From an uncultured Rhodospirillales bacterium (lineage in GTDB: Bacteria; Pseudomonadota; Alphaproteobacteria; Azospirillales; Azospirillaceae): a stretch of 62,781 nucleotides of DNA. Shown here piece after piece: positions 47,962 to 57,512 of this stretch. The stretch is taken from contig CAIYNU010000090.1 of assembly GCA_903927615.1 (NCBI GenBank), positions 1 to 62,781 on the forward strand, in the 5' to 3' direction. Under the pieces are notes generated by a model, which did no database searches, was not told the origin of the DNA, and was given only the letters and a program-made list of their open reading frames with translations. The position numbers and the translations under genes were made by a program. Within the stretch, counting starts at the first letter, position 1. Each line of letters opens with the position of its first letter.

Positions 47962-48396
47962 ATGGATGCCTTTGCACAAAAGATCGATACCTTGAAGACC
48001 ATGCTGGTCACCGAAGATAAGTTCGACCGCACTCTTGGCTACTTTTTCGATAATTTAGGATATGATCGCGCCTTCCTTGATGCTGGGAAACCCACCACGA
48101 ACCAGACGCTGCAAGATATCTTAAAATCATTGGTGACACAGGCATGCGGCGAAGGGAGCGCGATCACCCAATTAAAAATATTTAAAGCTGGAAAAAGTAA
48201 ATTTATTCATGGAATGTGCTTTATCAATGGTGGCATTGGCACAGTATTATTTTTCGAAGACCTGAATGTCGGCTTGCTTGCGGTCAGCTCTCCTGTTTCC
48301 ATGAGCGATATTTCGTATATCCGCTTTTCCGGCACAATCATTGATCCCGACCAGGCGGCCTTTTTTACCGGCGCCAAAAGCAAGGCGATGCACTGA
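47962..48396 (+). CDS. Hypothetical protein in the AAA-DUF4276 module
   Basis: The 144-residue protein has no recognised domain. It is mixed alpha/beta in appearance with a central SKFIHGMCFINGG-type hydrophobic segment. It is markedly more AT-rich than its surroundings. An AAGGA lies eight bases before ATG 47962. It follows the broken DUF4276 gene by ~100 bases on the same strand and may be a third member of the module or unrelated cargo. Confidence 0.55.
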   Translation: MDAFAQKIDTLKTMLVTEDKFDRTLGYFFDNLGYDRAFLDAGKPTTNQTLQDILKSLVTQACGEGSAITQLKIFKAGKSKFIHGMCFINGGIGTVLFFEDLNVGLLAVSSPVSMSDISYIRFSGTIIDPDQAAFFTGAKSKAMH

Positions 48397-48492
48397 GACC
48401 GGCGAGCCATCACACTGCCCCATCGCCGTACCGGGGGGACTATACCCCGATGAGTCCCGAAGCCGCCTTTCCCGAAGCGGCCTGACCTGAGG

Positions 48493-50067
48493 TCACGGGG
48501 CGCAAACCCGCTCGGGCGGGAAGGAGAGCGTGACGGCGGTGCCATCGCCCGGTTCGCTCTGAAGCGTGATCCGGCCGCCATGCAGCTCGATCAGCGACTT
48601 GACGATCACCAGCCCCAGCCCGGTCCCTTCGGCGGGGCGCAGGCGGGGATTGCCGGCCTGACCAAAGTCGGTAAACACCAGATCCAGCTCCGCGGCCTCG
48701 ATCCCCATCCCGTTGTCGGTCACGGTGATGTCAAGACCGCCCCCGATGGTGCGGACCGTCACCGTCACGCACCCGCCCGGCCCGGTAAATTTGATGGCGT
48801 TGGACAGCAGGTTAAACATCATCTGGCGTAATGTCCGCTCGTCACCGATCAGACGCGGCAAGTCCGGCGGTGCCCGTGTGGTGAGCGTCAACTGTCGCCG
48901 ACTGGCCAGCGGACTGGCGGCATGAACCGACTCCTCGACCACCGCCGCCACCGAGATGGTGTCCGAGGCCAGTTCAAAATGACCGGCCTCGATCTTGGAA
49001 AGATCGAGCACGTCGTTGATCAGGCGCAGCAAATGCACCCCGCTGCGGTGAATGTCCCCGGCATAGCCGACATACTTTTCCGTGCCGATCGGCCCGACCA
49101 TCTGATCGCGGATCATCTCGGCGAAGCCGATGATGCCATGCAAGGGGGTACGCAAATCATGGCTCATGCGCGCCAGAAAATCCGACTTGGCGGCGGTGGC
49201 GGCCAGGGCCGCGTCACGCGCCTGTTCCAGCGCCCTGTTCTCGGCGGTCAGCGCCGCCACCCGCGCCTCAAGCGCCCGATTGCGCTCGGCGTCCTGGTCC
49301 CATTGCCTCTGCCGGTCCGCCGCCGCCCGGTGGTCTTCCCCGATTCGATCCAGCAGGCCATTCAGCGCCCGGCCGATCCGGTGCAGGTCGGTCAGGTGGA
49401 AGGGTGGGGCCCGCACCGCCGAAACACCGGCCGCCGCGGCCTCGGCGATCCCGCTCAACCGATGAAGCGGGTCCACCCCCAACCGCCAGACCGCCACAAA
49501 GGCCCCCATCACCAGCACCAGCAACATCAGGGCGGCGACCACCGCCTGACGTTCGATGGACGCGCGCAACTCAAGATACTGCCGCTCCCAACCGGCCTCG
49601 ACCACCAGCACCGCTCCGGCCGGCGACCCGCCGACTCCGGGGAGCGGCACCGCCGCCATCATTTCGGTGGAACGGGCGCCGGCCGCGTCCAGCGCCCGGT
49701 TCCGGGCCAGCGCCTCCGCCGCCAAGGCCGCCACCGGTTGCGAGGGCTCCAGGCGACCGTTGGCCCGGATCTGCTGACTGTCGGCCAGCACCGCGCCGTC
49801 GGCCGCCACCACCCGATAGCGGACCCGCATCTGTTGGGACGCCATCGCCCGCACCCGTTCCTGAACCGCCGACCAGTCGCCGATCCCGGCATCTGGCGCC
49901 ACCGCCGCCGCCACGGCGTCCGCGGCCACCAGCACGGTTTGGGCCGACACCAGACTGATCTGGTTGACCTGCTCGACGGTGCTGTGAACCAGCACGCCCA
50001 AAACCATGGTCACGCCGACGGCGTAGGCCACCAGATGGAGCCAGGAAACCCGCCAGCGTCCGGTCAT
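48493..50067 (-). CDS. Membrane sensor histidine kinase coupled to a binding protein
   Basis: The 524-residue kinase has a transmembrane helix (9-28), a small periplasmic domain, a second helix (175-195), a HAMP-like segment, a coiled coil (~245-290), the H-box MSHDLRTPLHGIIGF (His303) and an HATPase domain (DNGMGIE, GTGLGLVIVKSL). It starts in an ATGA overlap with the upstream solute-binding protein gene and has a strong GGAGGAGG site. No cognate response regulator is adjacent. Confidence 0.85.
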   Translation of the reverse strand: MTGRWRVSWLHLVAYAVGVTMVLGVLVHSTVEQVNQISLVSAQTVLVAADAVAAAVAPDAGIGDWSAVQERVRAMASQQMRVRYRVVAADGAVLADSQQIRANGRLEPSQPVAALAAEALARNRALDAAGARSTEMMAAVPLPGVGGSPAGAVLVVEAGWERQYLELRASIERQAVVAALMLLVLVMGAFVAVWRLGVDPLHRLSGIAEAAAAGVSAVRAPPFHLTDLHRIGRALNGLLDRIGEDHRAAADRQRQWDQDAERNRALEARVAALTAENRALEQARDAALAATAAKSDFLARMSHDLRTPLHGIIGFAEMIRDQMVGPIGTEKYVGYAGDIHRSGVHLLRLINDVLDLSKIEAGHFELASDTISVAAVVEESVHAASPLASRRQLTLTTRAPPDLPRLIGDERTLRQMMFNLLSNAIKFTGPGGCVTVTVRTIGGGLDITVTDNGMGIEAAELDLVFTDFGQAGNPRLRPAEGTGLGLVIVKSLIELHGGRITLQSEPGDGTAVTLSFPPERVCAP

Positions 50068-51074
50068 GGCCGTGCCTCCTCCTGAACCAGCGACGGGTCG
50101 ATCCAGTTTGAGGAGGGCCAAGGTGGCGAGGGTGTCGCCGGAGCGGAGGCGGACCGGGCATGATGCCGACCCGGCAACGCCTCCACCGCCGCCAGCCGGC
50201 GGGCGATCGGCGCGTCGGCATCGTCGCCCAGCAACGCCACATTATCGGCCAGGTCCAGCAGCTGTACCGCCTCGAAATCCTGGCGCCAGGCTTCGACCGG
50301 ACGGCCGCTGATGGCGGCCATCAGCTCCAGACAGCGATCCTGAGCCTTGCGGCAAGTCCCGACCGCATCCGACAGCGCATGAACCACCGCCACCAGTCGA
50401 TCGCGCTGTTCGGGAATCCGGCCTTCGCGAACCACCAGGACGTGCGTAACCAGATCGGCCCCGGTCTGCGTCGATGCCAACACAGTGGTTCCCGGAAGCT
50501 GTTGCAACAGAGTGAGACGGGTGGGTGAAATCGCCGTCACCGCCGCGACCCGCCCGGACCGGAGCGCCGGGAGCAGATCGTCCGAGGACAGCGACACCAG
50601 GGTGACAGTGTGAGGATCAACGCCGGCCTGGTCAAGCAGGGACAACGCCAGCGGCCCGGCCGCACCATCGTAGGCGACCCCGATCTTTCGCCCCCGCAGA
50701 GCGGCGGCGCTGCCCACACCCGGCCCCGCCACCAGTCTCGCCTCGCCCACCATCTCGTCCACGACATAGATCACCCGAACCTCGTCGGGCAGCACGTCCG
50801 GCAACCGGTCAAGGCCGATCATCACCGCATCGACCAGTCCATCCCGAAAAGCCTGGACCGGGTCCCGGGAGGCCGGCGTGCGCCGGATGTCGAAATGAAC
50901 CGGCAGGCCGGCGTCCAACCCCAGCGGCTCGATCAACGCAAAGAGCTGATCCCCAGGCCAGTCCGAGACCTGAATCGTAAACGGCTGGGGCGGACGCGGC
51001 GGCAACACCGCTTCCACCACCGCAAACAAAGAGCCCGAGAGCACTGCCGCCGTGATTATCTTGAGCCAAATCAT
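50064..51074 (-). CDS. Periplasmic solute-binding protein (NMT1/SsuA-like)
   Basis: The 336-residue protein has an N-terminal hydrophobic segment (signal peptide or anchor, residues 4-24) and a periplasmic binding protein type 2 fold: VQAFRDGLVDAVMIGLD, LRGRKIGVAYDGAAGPLAL, LRSGRVAAVTAISP, as in NMT1/ABC nitrate/taurine-type binding proteins. No permease or ATPase genes accompany it. Translational coupling to the kinase suggests it presents a ligand to that sensor. The C-terminal tail of ~35 residues is low-complexity. Confidence 0.75.
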   Translation of the reverse strand: MIWLKIITAAVLSGSLFAVVEAVLPPRPPQPFTIQVSDWPGDQLFALIEPLGLDAGLPVHFDIRRTPASRDPVQAFRDGLVDAVMIGLDRLPDVLPDEVRVIYVVDEMVGEARLVAGPGVGSAAALRGRKIGVAYDGAAGPLALSLLDQAGVDPHTVTLVSLSSDDLLPALRSGRVAAVTAISPTRLTLLQQLPGTTVLASTQTGADLVTHVLVVREGRIPEQRDRLVAVVHALSDAVGTCRKAQDRCLELMAAISGRPVEAWRQDFEAVQLLDLADNVALLGDDADAPIARRLAAVEALPGRHHARSASAPATPSPPWPSSNWIDPSLVQEEARP

Positions 51075-51335
51075 ACCGCCGTCGCCCTCGCCCGTGCCCT
51101 TCGGTAACCAAGATGGGCGAATCAGGTCTTAGAAAAAGTTAAGGATGATGGCCAGGGCGGAATTTTTATCCGCGCCGGGCGTCGGCCCGAGCGCCGGGAC
51201 GCGCACCCGCCGCGGCGCCGGGAGAGGACGGCTTGTGGTTTTTGGCGAGACCGAACGGCATCCGGAGCCCTATACTGGCCCCTGCCCCCCTCTTCGGCCT
51301 CGAGTTCCGAGGCCCCGTTCCAGGACCGTCGCCCC

Positions 51336-53702
51336 ATGCCCGTATTGCCCGATCCGTCCGGAAACGTCGCGCTGGCTGCCCCCGCGGCGCAGGCCGCGTT
51401 AGAGCTGCCCGCGGCGCAGGCCGCGTTAGAGCTGCCCGCGGCGCAGGCCGCGTTAGAGCTACCCGCGGCGCAGGCCGCGTGGGAACTACTGATGCATGCC
51501 GAGCACGCCGATCCCTTCAGCGTGCTCGGCATGCATCAGGAACACCCCGACGGCCCGGTGCTGGTGCGTGTGCTGCTGCCCGGCGCGCAAGCTGTGGCGG
51601 TGATCGACTGCACGCCCGGCGCGTCCCCGACGGTGGTGGCGCACCTGACCTGTCGGCACCCCGAGGGGATGTTCATGGGGCCGGTGGCTGGACGTACCCG
51701 GCGATTCCGCTACCGTCTGCGCGTCACCTTTGCCGAACACATCCTGGAATTCGCGGACGCTTACGCCTTTCCGCCGGTGTTGGGGGAACTGGACGTCCAT
51801 TTGCTGGCTGAAGGCAGCCATTTGCGGGCCTACGAGCGGCTTGGCGCCCACATCCGGGACATCGACGGCACCCTCGGCACCGCCTTTGCGGTCTGGGCGC
51901 CCAACGCCCGGCGGGTCAGCGTGGTCGGTGACTTCTGCGACTGGGACGGCCGCCGCCTGCCCATGCGCAAGCGCCACGAATGCGGTGTTTGGGAAATCTT
52001 CGTTCCCGGCGTGGCCCCTGGAGACCGCTATAAATTCGAGATCCAAGGCGCGTCGGGAACCGTGCTGCCGCTCAAGGCCGACCCGGTGGCCCAGGAAGCG
52101 GAACATCCCCCCCGCACCGCCTCGGTGGTGCCAACCCCCGATGGCTTCGTGTGGACGGACGGCGGGTGGACCAGCCGTCAGGCCACCCTCAACCACCACC
52201 GGGAGCCGATCTCGATCTACGAAGTTCATCTCGGCTCCTGGAAGCGGAACTTTGAAGCCGGCGGACGGCCGCTCACCTATCGCGAACTGGCCGAGCAGCT
52301 GATACCCTATGCCGTCGATCTGGGGTTCAGCCACCTCGAATTACTGCCGATCACGGAATTCCCGTTTGACGGCTCCTGGGGCTATCAGCCCATCGGCCTT
52401 TATGCCCCGACCAGCCGCCACGGCAACCCCGACGATTTTCGCTTCTTCGTCAATGCCTGCCACCAAGCCGGGCTGGGCGTGCTGTTGGACTGGGTGCCCG
52501 GTCACTTTCCCAGCGATCCCCACGGGCTCGGCCACTTCGACGGCACCTGTCTTTACGAGCATGCGGACCCAAGACAAGGCTATCAGCCTGACTGGAAAAC
52601 GCTGATCTACAACTTTGGACGTCGGGAAGTCGCCAATTTTCTGCTTGGCAGCGCGCTTTTCTGGCTCGACCAGTATCATATAGACGGAATTCGCGTCGAT
52701 GCTGTCGCGTCAATGCTGTATCTTGATTACAGCCGCAAGGATGGCGAGTGGATTCCCAACCGCTACGGCGGCAAGGAGAATCTCGAAGCCATCGACTTTC
52801 TGCGTCGGCTGAATGAGCTGGCCTACGCCCGGCACCCCGGCGTCATGACCATCGCCGAAGAATCCACGGCCTGGCCCGGGGTCTCGCGTCCGGTCTGGCT
52901 CGGTGGCCTTGGGTTCGGCTTCAAATGGAACATGGGCTGGATGCACGACACGTTGCGCTACTTCAGCCGGGACCCCCTGTTTCGCAGCTACCACCATAAT
53001 GACCTGACCTTTGCCTTGCTCTACCAATATAGCGAGAACTTCGTGCTGCCGATCAGTCATGACGAGGTTGTTCATGGCAAGGGTTCCCTGATTGGTCGCA
53101 TGCCTGGTGACCGCTGGCAGCAATTCGCCAATCTGCGCGCCTTCCTTGGCACCATGTTCTGCCATCCCGGCAAAAAACTGCTGTTCATGGGCTGCGAGTT
53201 CGGGCAGTTCGCCGAATGGAATCACGATGCCGGTCTGGATTGGCCCCTGTTGGACAACCCCGATCACCGGGCCATCCAGGCTCTGGTGCGCGACCTCAAC
53301 CGGCTGTACCGAACCGAACCGGCCTTGTCCCAGGGTGACTGCGATCCGGGCGGCTTTGAATGGATCGAAGCCAACGACACCGCCAACAGCGTTCTGGCCT
53401 GGTTGCGCCGGCCGGTGAGAAGCGGTGATCACCAGGACGCCGCCCATGCCCGGCCCGTCTTCCTGTGCATCGGCAATTTCACCCCCACACCCCACCACCG
53501 CTACCGGATCGGCGTGCCCGCTCCCGGCCGCTATCGGGAACGCCTCAACACCGACGCCGCCTGTTACGGCGGCAGCAATCTCGGCAACGGCGGCTTCGTC
53601 GATGCCGAACCGTTGGCCTGGCACGGTCGGCCGTGGTCGGTGTCCCTGACCCTGCCCCCGCTGGCGGTCATCGTGTTGGAAGGCGGAGACCGGCCCTCAT
53701 AA
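51336..53702 (+). CDS. glgB: 1,4-alpha-glucan branching enzyme
   Basis: The 788-residue GH13 enzyme adds alpha-1,6 branches to glycogen. It has an N-terminal CBM48 module ([24 protein letters not shown]), the catalytic barrel with nucleophile Asp455 in [16 protein letters not shown], acid/base Glu in AEEST (508/509), and [12 protein letters not shown]. An extra N-terminal stretch (residues ~12-50) is made of a repeated 9-residue unit ALELPAAQA. No other glg gene is in the window. Confidence 0.95.
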   Translation: MPVLPDPSGNVALAAPAAQAALELPAAQAALELPAAQAALELPAAQAAWELLMHAEHADPFSVLGMHQEHPDGPVLVRVLLPGAQAVAVIDCTPGASPTVVAHLTCRHPEGMFMGPVAGRTRRFRYRLRVTFAEHILEFADAYAFPPVLGELDVHLLAEGSHLRAYERLGAHIRDIDGTLGTAFAVWAPNARRVSVVGDFCDWDGRRLPMRKRHECGVWEIFVPGVAPGDRYKFEIQGASGTVLPLKADPVAQEAEHPPRTASVVPTPDGFVWTDGGWTSRQATLNHHREPISIYEVHLGSWKRNFEAGGRPLTYRELAEQLIPYAVDLGFSHLELLPITEFPFDGSWGYQPIGLYAPTSRHGNPDDFRFFVNACHQAGLGVLLDWVPGHFPSDPHGLGHFDGTCLYEHADPRQGYQPDWKTLIYNFGRREVANFLLGSALFWLDQYHIDGIRVDAVASMLYLDYSRKDGEWIPNRYGGKENLEAIDFLRRLNELAYARHPGVMTIAEESTAWPGVSRPVWLGGLGFGFKWNMGWMHDTLRYFSRDPLFRSYHHNDLTFALLYQYSENFVLPISHDEVVHGKGSLIGRMPGDRWQQFANLRAFLGTMFCHPGKKLLFMGCEFGQFAEWNHDAGLDWPLLDNPDHRAIQALVRDLNRLYRTEPALSQGDCDPGGFEWIEANDTANSVLAWLRRPVRSGDHQDAAHARPVFLCIGNFTPTPHHRYRIGVPAPGRYRERLNTDAACYGGSNLGNGGFVDAEPLAWHGRPWSVSLTLPPLAVIVLEGGDRPS
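51369..51491 (+). repeat. 27-bp minisatellite in the glgB N-terminus
   Basis: A degenerate unit at 51369-51395 is followed by two identical copies (51396-51422, 51423-51449), one with a single change (51450-51476), and a partial unit to 51491. All are in frame and encode ALELPAAQA. It precedes the CBM48 module and should tolerate copy-number change. Confidence 0.9.
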
Positions 53703-53854
53703 ACATAAGATTGTATGTTTCCCGGTCATTGGCCGATTCATTTTTTCGGGGTGCTTTATTTCCCGTTTTATGGTAAGTGAATGGATCAGGCCCTCGCCAA
53801 TGACTGGACCTGTGCCCGGGGCACGGCGAGTCGCCGGAGCCACGAGGTGATGTC

Positions 53855-54679
53855 ATGACCGTTGCCATTTCCCTTGCCGCGATCAACCTGATCAAATCCT
53901 TCGAAGGCTGCCCGCCGAATCCGGAATGGCCGGGCGGCGACAGCGGCATCACCCTCGGCTACGGGTGCGATATCGGCGCCGACCCGAGCAGTCTGTCGCC
54001 ATGGGAGAATGTCCTGTCCGCCGATGACTACCGCAAGCTCGAAGCCGTCAGGGGACTGACCGGCCAGGAAGCGCGCAATGCCCTGCCGACGGTCAACGCC
54101 ATCATCATCAAAAAGGCGGACGCCGAATCGATCTTCGAGACCTATACCTTGGTCAATGAAATCGACAAAACCCTCAAGGCTTTCCCCGGTTCCGGGCAAT
54201 TGCCCCCCGACAGCCTCGGCGCCCTGGTTTCCGTGGTTTATAATCGGGGAACCAGCATGGACGGCGAACGGCGCACCGAGATGAGGATGTGCCGGGACGC
54301 CATCGCCGCCGGCCAGGACCAATGGCCGGAGGTGGTGGTGCAGATCGCGAAAATGGTCCGGCTGTGGCCGGGCGAACCCACCGCCTCCAACCTGAGTGGC
54401 CGCCGGTTGGCCGAAGCGGCCTTGTTCGCCCGTGGCCTGCGGGGCATCGGATTGATGCCCGACGCCCTGATCAAAGGGGATACCGGCGAACAGGTCCGGT
54501 CTTTGCAGAAAACCCTGAACGATAAGGCCAACCTGAATCTGAGCGCCGACGGCAAATTCGGAACCGGAACCATGGTCGGCGTCTGGCACTATCAACATTC
54601 GGCCAATGTGCCGGATACCGGGGTCGCCGATGCGGCAACCCGCCGCGACATCGGCGGCGCCGCCTCGCCCGCACCATGA
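53855..54679 (+). CDS. Lysozyme-like (GH24/pesticin-type) protein with peptidoglycan-binding domain
   Basis: The 274-residue protein starts with a phage-lysozyme-like motif: Glu17 in SFEG and Asp29/Thr33 in GGDSGITLGYGCD. The C-terminal ~70 residues (GDTGEQVRSLQKTLNDKANL...DGKFGTGT) form a peptidoglycan-binding repeat. There is no signal peptide, so export would need a holin, a secretion system or lysis. No phage genes adjoin it. The ATG has GAGG upstream. Confidence 0.7.
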   Translation: MTVAISLAAINLIKSFEGCPPNPEWPGGDSGITLGYGCDIGADPSSLSPWENVLSADDYRKLEAVRGLTGQEARNALPTVNAIIIKKADAESIFETYTLVNEIDKTLKAFPGSGQLPPDSLGALVSVVYNRGTSMDGERRTEMRMCRDAIAAGQDQWPEVVVQIAKMVRLWPGEPTASNLSGRRLAEAALFARGLRGIGLMPDALIKGDTGEQVRSLQKTLNDKANLNLSADGKFGTGTMVGVWHYQHSANVPDTGVADAATRRDIGGAASPAP

Positions 54680-54709
54680 TGCCCACAAACCGACCTTCCG
54701 TCATGGGTT

Positions 54710-54777
54710 CCAAGGGGTCACCCCATGGTGGGGTCCAGGGCAACGTTCCTGGTGGGGGTTCGGGCAAAGCCCCCACC
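54710..54777. repeat. Multi-hairpin intergenic repeat, copy 1
   Basis: Three consecutive hairpins follow the lysozyme-like gene: CCAAGGGG/CCCCATGG (54710-54728), CCAGG/CCTGG (54735-54752) and GGTGGGGG/CCCCCACC (54751-54777). A related element lies at 62714-62760. It probably acts as a transcript-end structure and looks like a dispersed repeat family. Confidence 0.7.
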
Positions 54778-54794
54778 CAATACCGCCTGATGAA

Positions 54795-55580
54795 TCACTC
54801 CTGACGCGCGCCGGCATGCCCCGGATCATAGTAGCAGGCCGCCATTCCCGCCCGCCCGCGGGCGTCGCGATTGAATGGCGGCTTCATGGCTCCGCCGAAA
54901 TGATCGGCGATCAGGCCCTGCCAGGTCGTCACCGGTTCGACACCGCGCCGGGCACACAGCCATTCGAACCAGCGACACCCGGCGGCGACGTGGGTAATCT
55001 CGTCATCAAAGATCACTTGCAGCACAGCCGCCGTGGCACCATCGCCATGGGCGGCGAGTTCGGCCACGGTGCGCGGCGTCACGTCAAGGCCGCGCGCCTC
55101 CAGCACCATCGGCACCACGGCCAGCCGCGCCGCCAGATCGTGAGCGGTGTCCTGAGCCGCCCGCCACAACCCGTCATGGGCGGGCAGGTCGCCATACCCG
55201 GCATCGAATTCGGCCAGCCGGGCGGCCAGCATCTCGAAATGGCGGGCCTCGTCCCAGGCCACCCTCACCCAGTCGTCGTAGAACGCCGCCGGCATGGCCT
55301 CGTCGGGGAAACGGGCCACGAGATCCCAGGCCAGGTCGATGGCGTTCAATTCGATGTGAGCCAGGGCATGCAGCAAGGCGATGCGCCCCTTGACACTGAC
55401 CGCCCGGCTGCGCTTGGCCATCTCCCGGGGCGGCAACAACTCGGGCCGCTCGGAGCGGGCCGGACGGGCGGGCGGGGCTGAACGACCGACGGCGGCGAAG
55501 CGCCCTTCGCGCCACGCCGCCGTCGCCTGTCGGGTCAGCTTGATCTTGTCGGCGGGCGCAGCGGCGGTCAGTACCGCCAC
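54795..55580 (-). CDS. DUF455 ferritin-like protein
   Basis: The 261-residue protein matches DUF455, a ferritin-like di-iron family: HALAHIELNAIDLAWD (Glu ligand, helix 1), WDEARHFEML (ExxH-type ligands) and DDEITHVAAGC (second pair). The reaction is unknown; relatives include tRNA hydroxylases such as MiaE. The frame is open to the left of GTG 55580 and continues toward the CHAP gene end without a better start. It follows that gene by about 25 bases. Confidence 0.75.
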   Translation of the reverse strand: MAVLTAAAPADKIKLTRQATAAWREGRFAAVGRSAPPARPARSERPELLPPREMAKRSRAVSVKGRIALLHALAHIELNAIDLAWDLVARFPDEAMPAAFYDDWVRVAWDEARHFEMLAARLAEFDAGYGDLPAHDGLWRAAQDTAHDLAARLAVVPMVLEARGLDVTPRTVAELAAHGDGATAAVLQVIFDDEITHVAAGCRWFEWLCARRGVEPVTTWQGLIADHFGGAMKPPFNRDARGRAGMAACYYDPGHAGARQE

Positions 55581-55603
55581 TGCCGCTTCAGCGAGACTCT
55601 GGG

Positions 55604-56458
55604 TCAGTCGCCCATCTCCGTACCGTTTTCGTGGCCATGAGCGTGGCTGGCGTCGGCAACCTGGGTGCCATCGTGGCCGGTGTGAATGCCGGGCTTGTGG
55701 CGAGGGATCATCCCCTGCGGCAACGCGCTGTAGTCAACCCGGGGCCGCGGCGCAGCGGCCGGTGCGGCTTGGGGCTTGGGGTTCTGCCCATGCGACGCCA
55801 CGACCGCCGGCTGGATGGTCACGGCCTGAGCCAGAACCATCGACGGCTTGTGCCCGGGGTGGAACGCCAACACCAGATGCGCCGGTTCATTAAAATGCAC
55901 AGCGGTCCGGGTTCGCGGCACATGCACCACGCTCCGGTCATCGCCATCGTCATCATGATCGTCCCGGGCGGCCACCGTCAGCGGCGCCGCACGTTCGGCC
56001 GGGCCGACACCGCGGGGGTAGATGAAGCCAAAAGTCGGATAGGTCCGCAAACCCAGATTATCCGAAGGCTCGTACCACACCCGGACCGAGGACCAGTTGT
56101 TATTGGACGAGGTATCGATGACTTTCATGCCGCGATGCAACACATCGCCTTCCAACCAGCTATGGTCAACCAGAATGGTGCGTCTGTCGAGCACCCGGCT
56201 GACGACTGAAACATGGCCGGATTGAAGACGTTCGGTGCGCCGGAAGACCAGAACCGAGCCGACCGCGGGCCGCATGCCCCGCTGATAGCGCCCGACCGCA
56301 CCCTGCCACCAAGTCCAGGCATCACCCTGAATCGCAAAACCCGTCAACATGCGTGCATAATGCACGCACATTTGTGCCTGAGCGGAAGTCGAAAAAATGG
56401 TCCCTGAAATTGATAAACCGAGAACAAAAACACAAAGTCGAATGGTCCAACGACGCAT
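55604..56458 (-). CDS. Secreted CHAP domain protein
   Basis: The 284-residue protein has a signal peptide (residues 1-29, cleavage near AQA-QM) and a CHAP amidase-like domain with catalytic Cys two residues after the cleavage site (QMCVHYAR), His in SGHVSVVSR and the acidic partner in ILVDHSW. A disordered tail follows with DDHDDDGDD and a His-rich end (HTGHDG, HAHGHENG). It probably cleaves peptidoglycan peptide bonds in the periplasm. The ATG at 56458 has GGGGG upstream. Confidence 0.75.
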   Translation of the reverse strand: MRRWTIRLCVFVLGLSISGTIFSTSAQAQMCVHYARMLTGFAIQGDAWTWWQGAVGRYQRGMRPAVGSVLVFRRTERLQSGHVSVVSRVLDRRTILVDHSWLEGDVLHRGMKVIDTSSNNNWSSVRVWYEPSDNLGLRTYPTFGFIYPRGVGPAERAAPLTVAARDDHDDDGDDRSVVHVPRTRTAVHFNEPAHLVLAFHPGHKPSMVLAQAVTIQPAVVASHGQNPKPQAAPAAAPRPRVDYSALPQGMIPRHKPGIHTGHDGTQVADASHAHGHENGTEMGD

Positions 56459-56683
56459 TTTCCAACCCCCCATTCCGGACACAGTGTGCCTAACATGTCA
56501 GGGATAACGTGTCCAGGACAGGAATTGCCTTTTGTGCGATTTTTTTACCACGGTTCGTCGTAAACGAATTGTTAAGAAAGCAATGCGACAGCTCGCCGCA
56601 GCCCAGCGGCCGTCTGGCATGGCCATTAGCAATGCTTTGATAACCCTTTAGCGAAAGCGACTCGATTGCCCCACTGCGACGAA

Positions 56684-57355
56684 ATGGCACGACGCACCTT
56701 CATTCTTGGACAGACCGCGGTCACCGACCTGCCGCTCGTCCCGGAGTTCCGGCTGCATCTGGCCACCCACGTGACACCCCTGTGGCAGGCCACCGAGGAC
56801 AGCCTGCACCGGACCGGACTCCCGCCGCCCTATTGGGCGTTCCCGTGGGTCGGCGGCCAGGCGGTGGCGCGCCATGTGCTTGATCACCCGGAGCTGGTGG
56901 CGGGACGGCGGGTGCTCGACTTCGCCGCCGGGTGCGGGCTGATCACCCTGGCCGCCGCCCGTGCCGGCGCCAGGGCGGTGACGGCGGTGGACATCGACCC
57001 GTTCGCGCTGACCGCCATCGGGCTCAACACCACCCTGAACCGCGACTCGATGCCGGCCGGTGCCGAGGCGATCATCACGGTCTCGGGCGAGGACGTGGTC
57101 GGCCGGACGCTGGCCGGCGTGGAGGTGGTGCTGGCGGGCGACGTCTGTTACGAGCGGCCGATGGCGGAGTCGGTGATGCGCTGGCTGCGAACCCTGGCCG
57201 GGGCCGGCCTGACCGTGATCATCGGCGATCCCGGTCGCAGCTACCTGCCCCGCACCGGCCTGACCGCCCTGGCCCGGCATCTGGTGCCGACTTTGGCCGA
57301 CATCGAGGATGCCGAGTTCAAGGCCACCACGGTCTGGCGAGTCGAAGCGGCCTGA
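56684..57355 (+). CDS. Class I SAM-dependent methyltransferase (ETFB lysine methyltransferase-like)
   Basis: The 223-residue enzyme has motif I VLDFAAGCGLITLAAA, the acidic VDIDPFA at the end of beta-2, and GDVCYE. Its sequence pattern resembles the METTL20/ETFB lysine methyltransferase and nicotinamide methyltransferase-like group. The substrate is inferred. The ATG at 56684 is preferred to TTG 56666. Confidence 0.75.
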   Translation: MARRTFILGQTAVTDLPLVPEFRLHLATHVTPLWQATEDSLHRTGLPPPYWAFPWVGGQAVARHVLDHPELVAGRRVLDFAAGCGLITLAAARAGARAVTAVDIDPFALTAIGLNTTLNRDSMPAGAEAIITVSGEDVVGRTLAGVEVVLAGDVCYERPMAESVMRWLRTLAGAGLTVIIGDPGRSYLPRTGLTALARHLVPTLADIEDAEFKATTVWRVEAA

Positions 57356-57512
57356 CCGGCTCAATTTTGGCGGCCGGTCGGGCCCATTTGTGCTATGCCG
57401 CTCCCCACATGCCGCCTATGGTTCCGATGAGCCCCGCACTCGCGTCAACGGACCATCGGCCGTAACCGGATCAGGGGGCCGTACCGGTCGCAGGAAAGAG
57501 GAGGATGACGCC

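Noticed and set aside
51369-51491. CRISPR-like repeats
   Set aside because: Units are contiguous, in frame and without spacers; they are a coding minisatellite. The same applies to the 28-bp repeats at ctrA.
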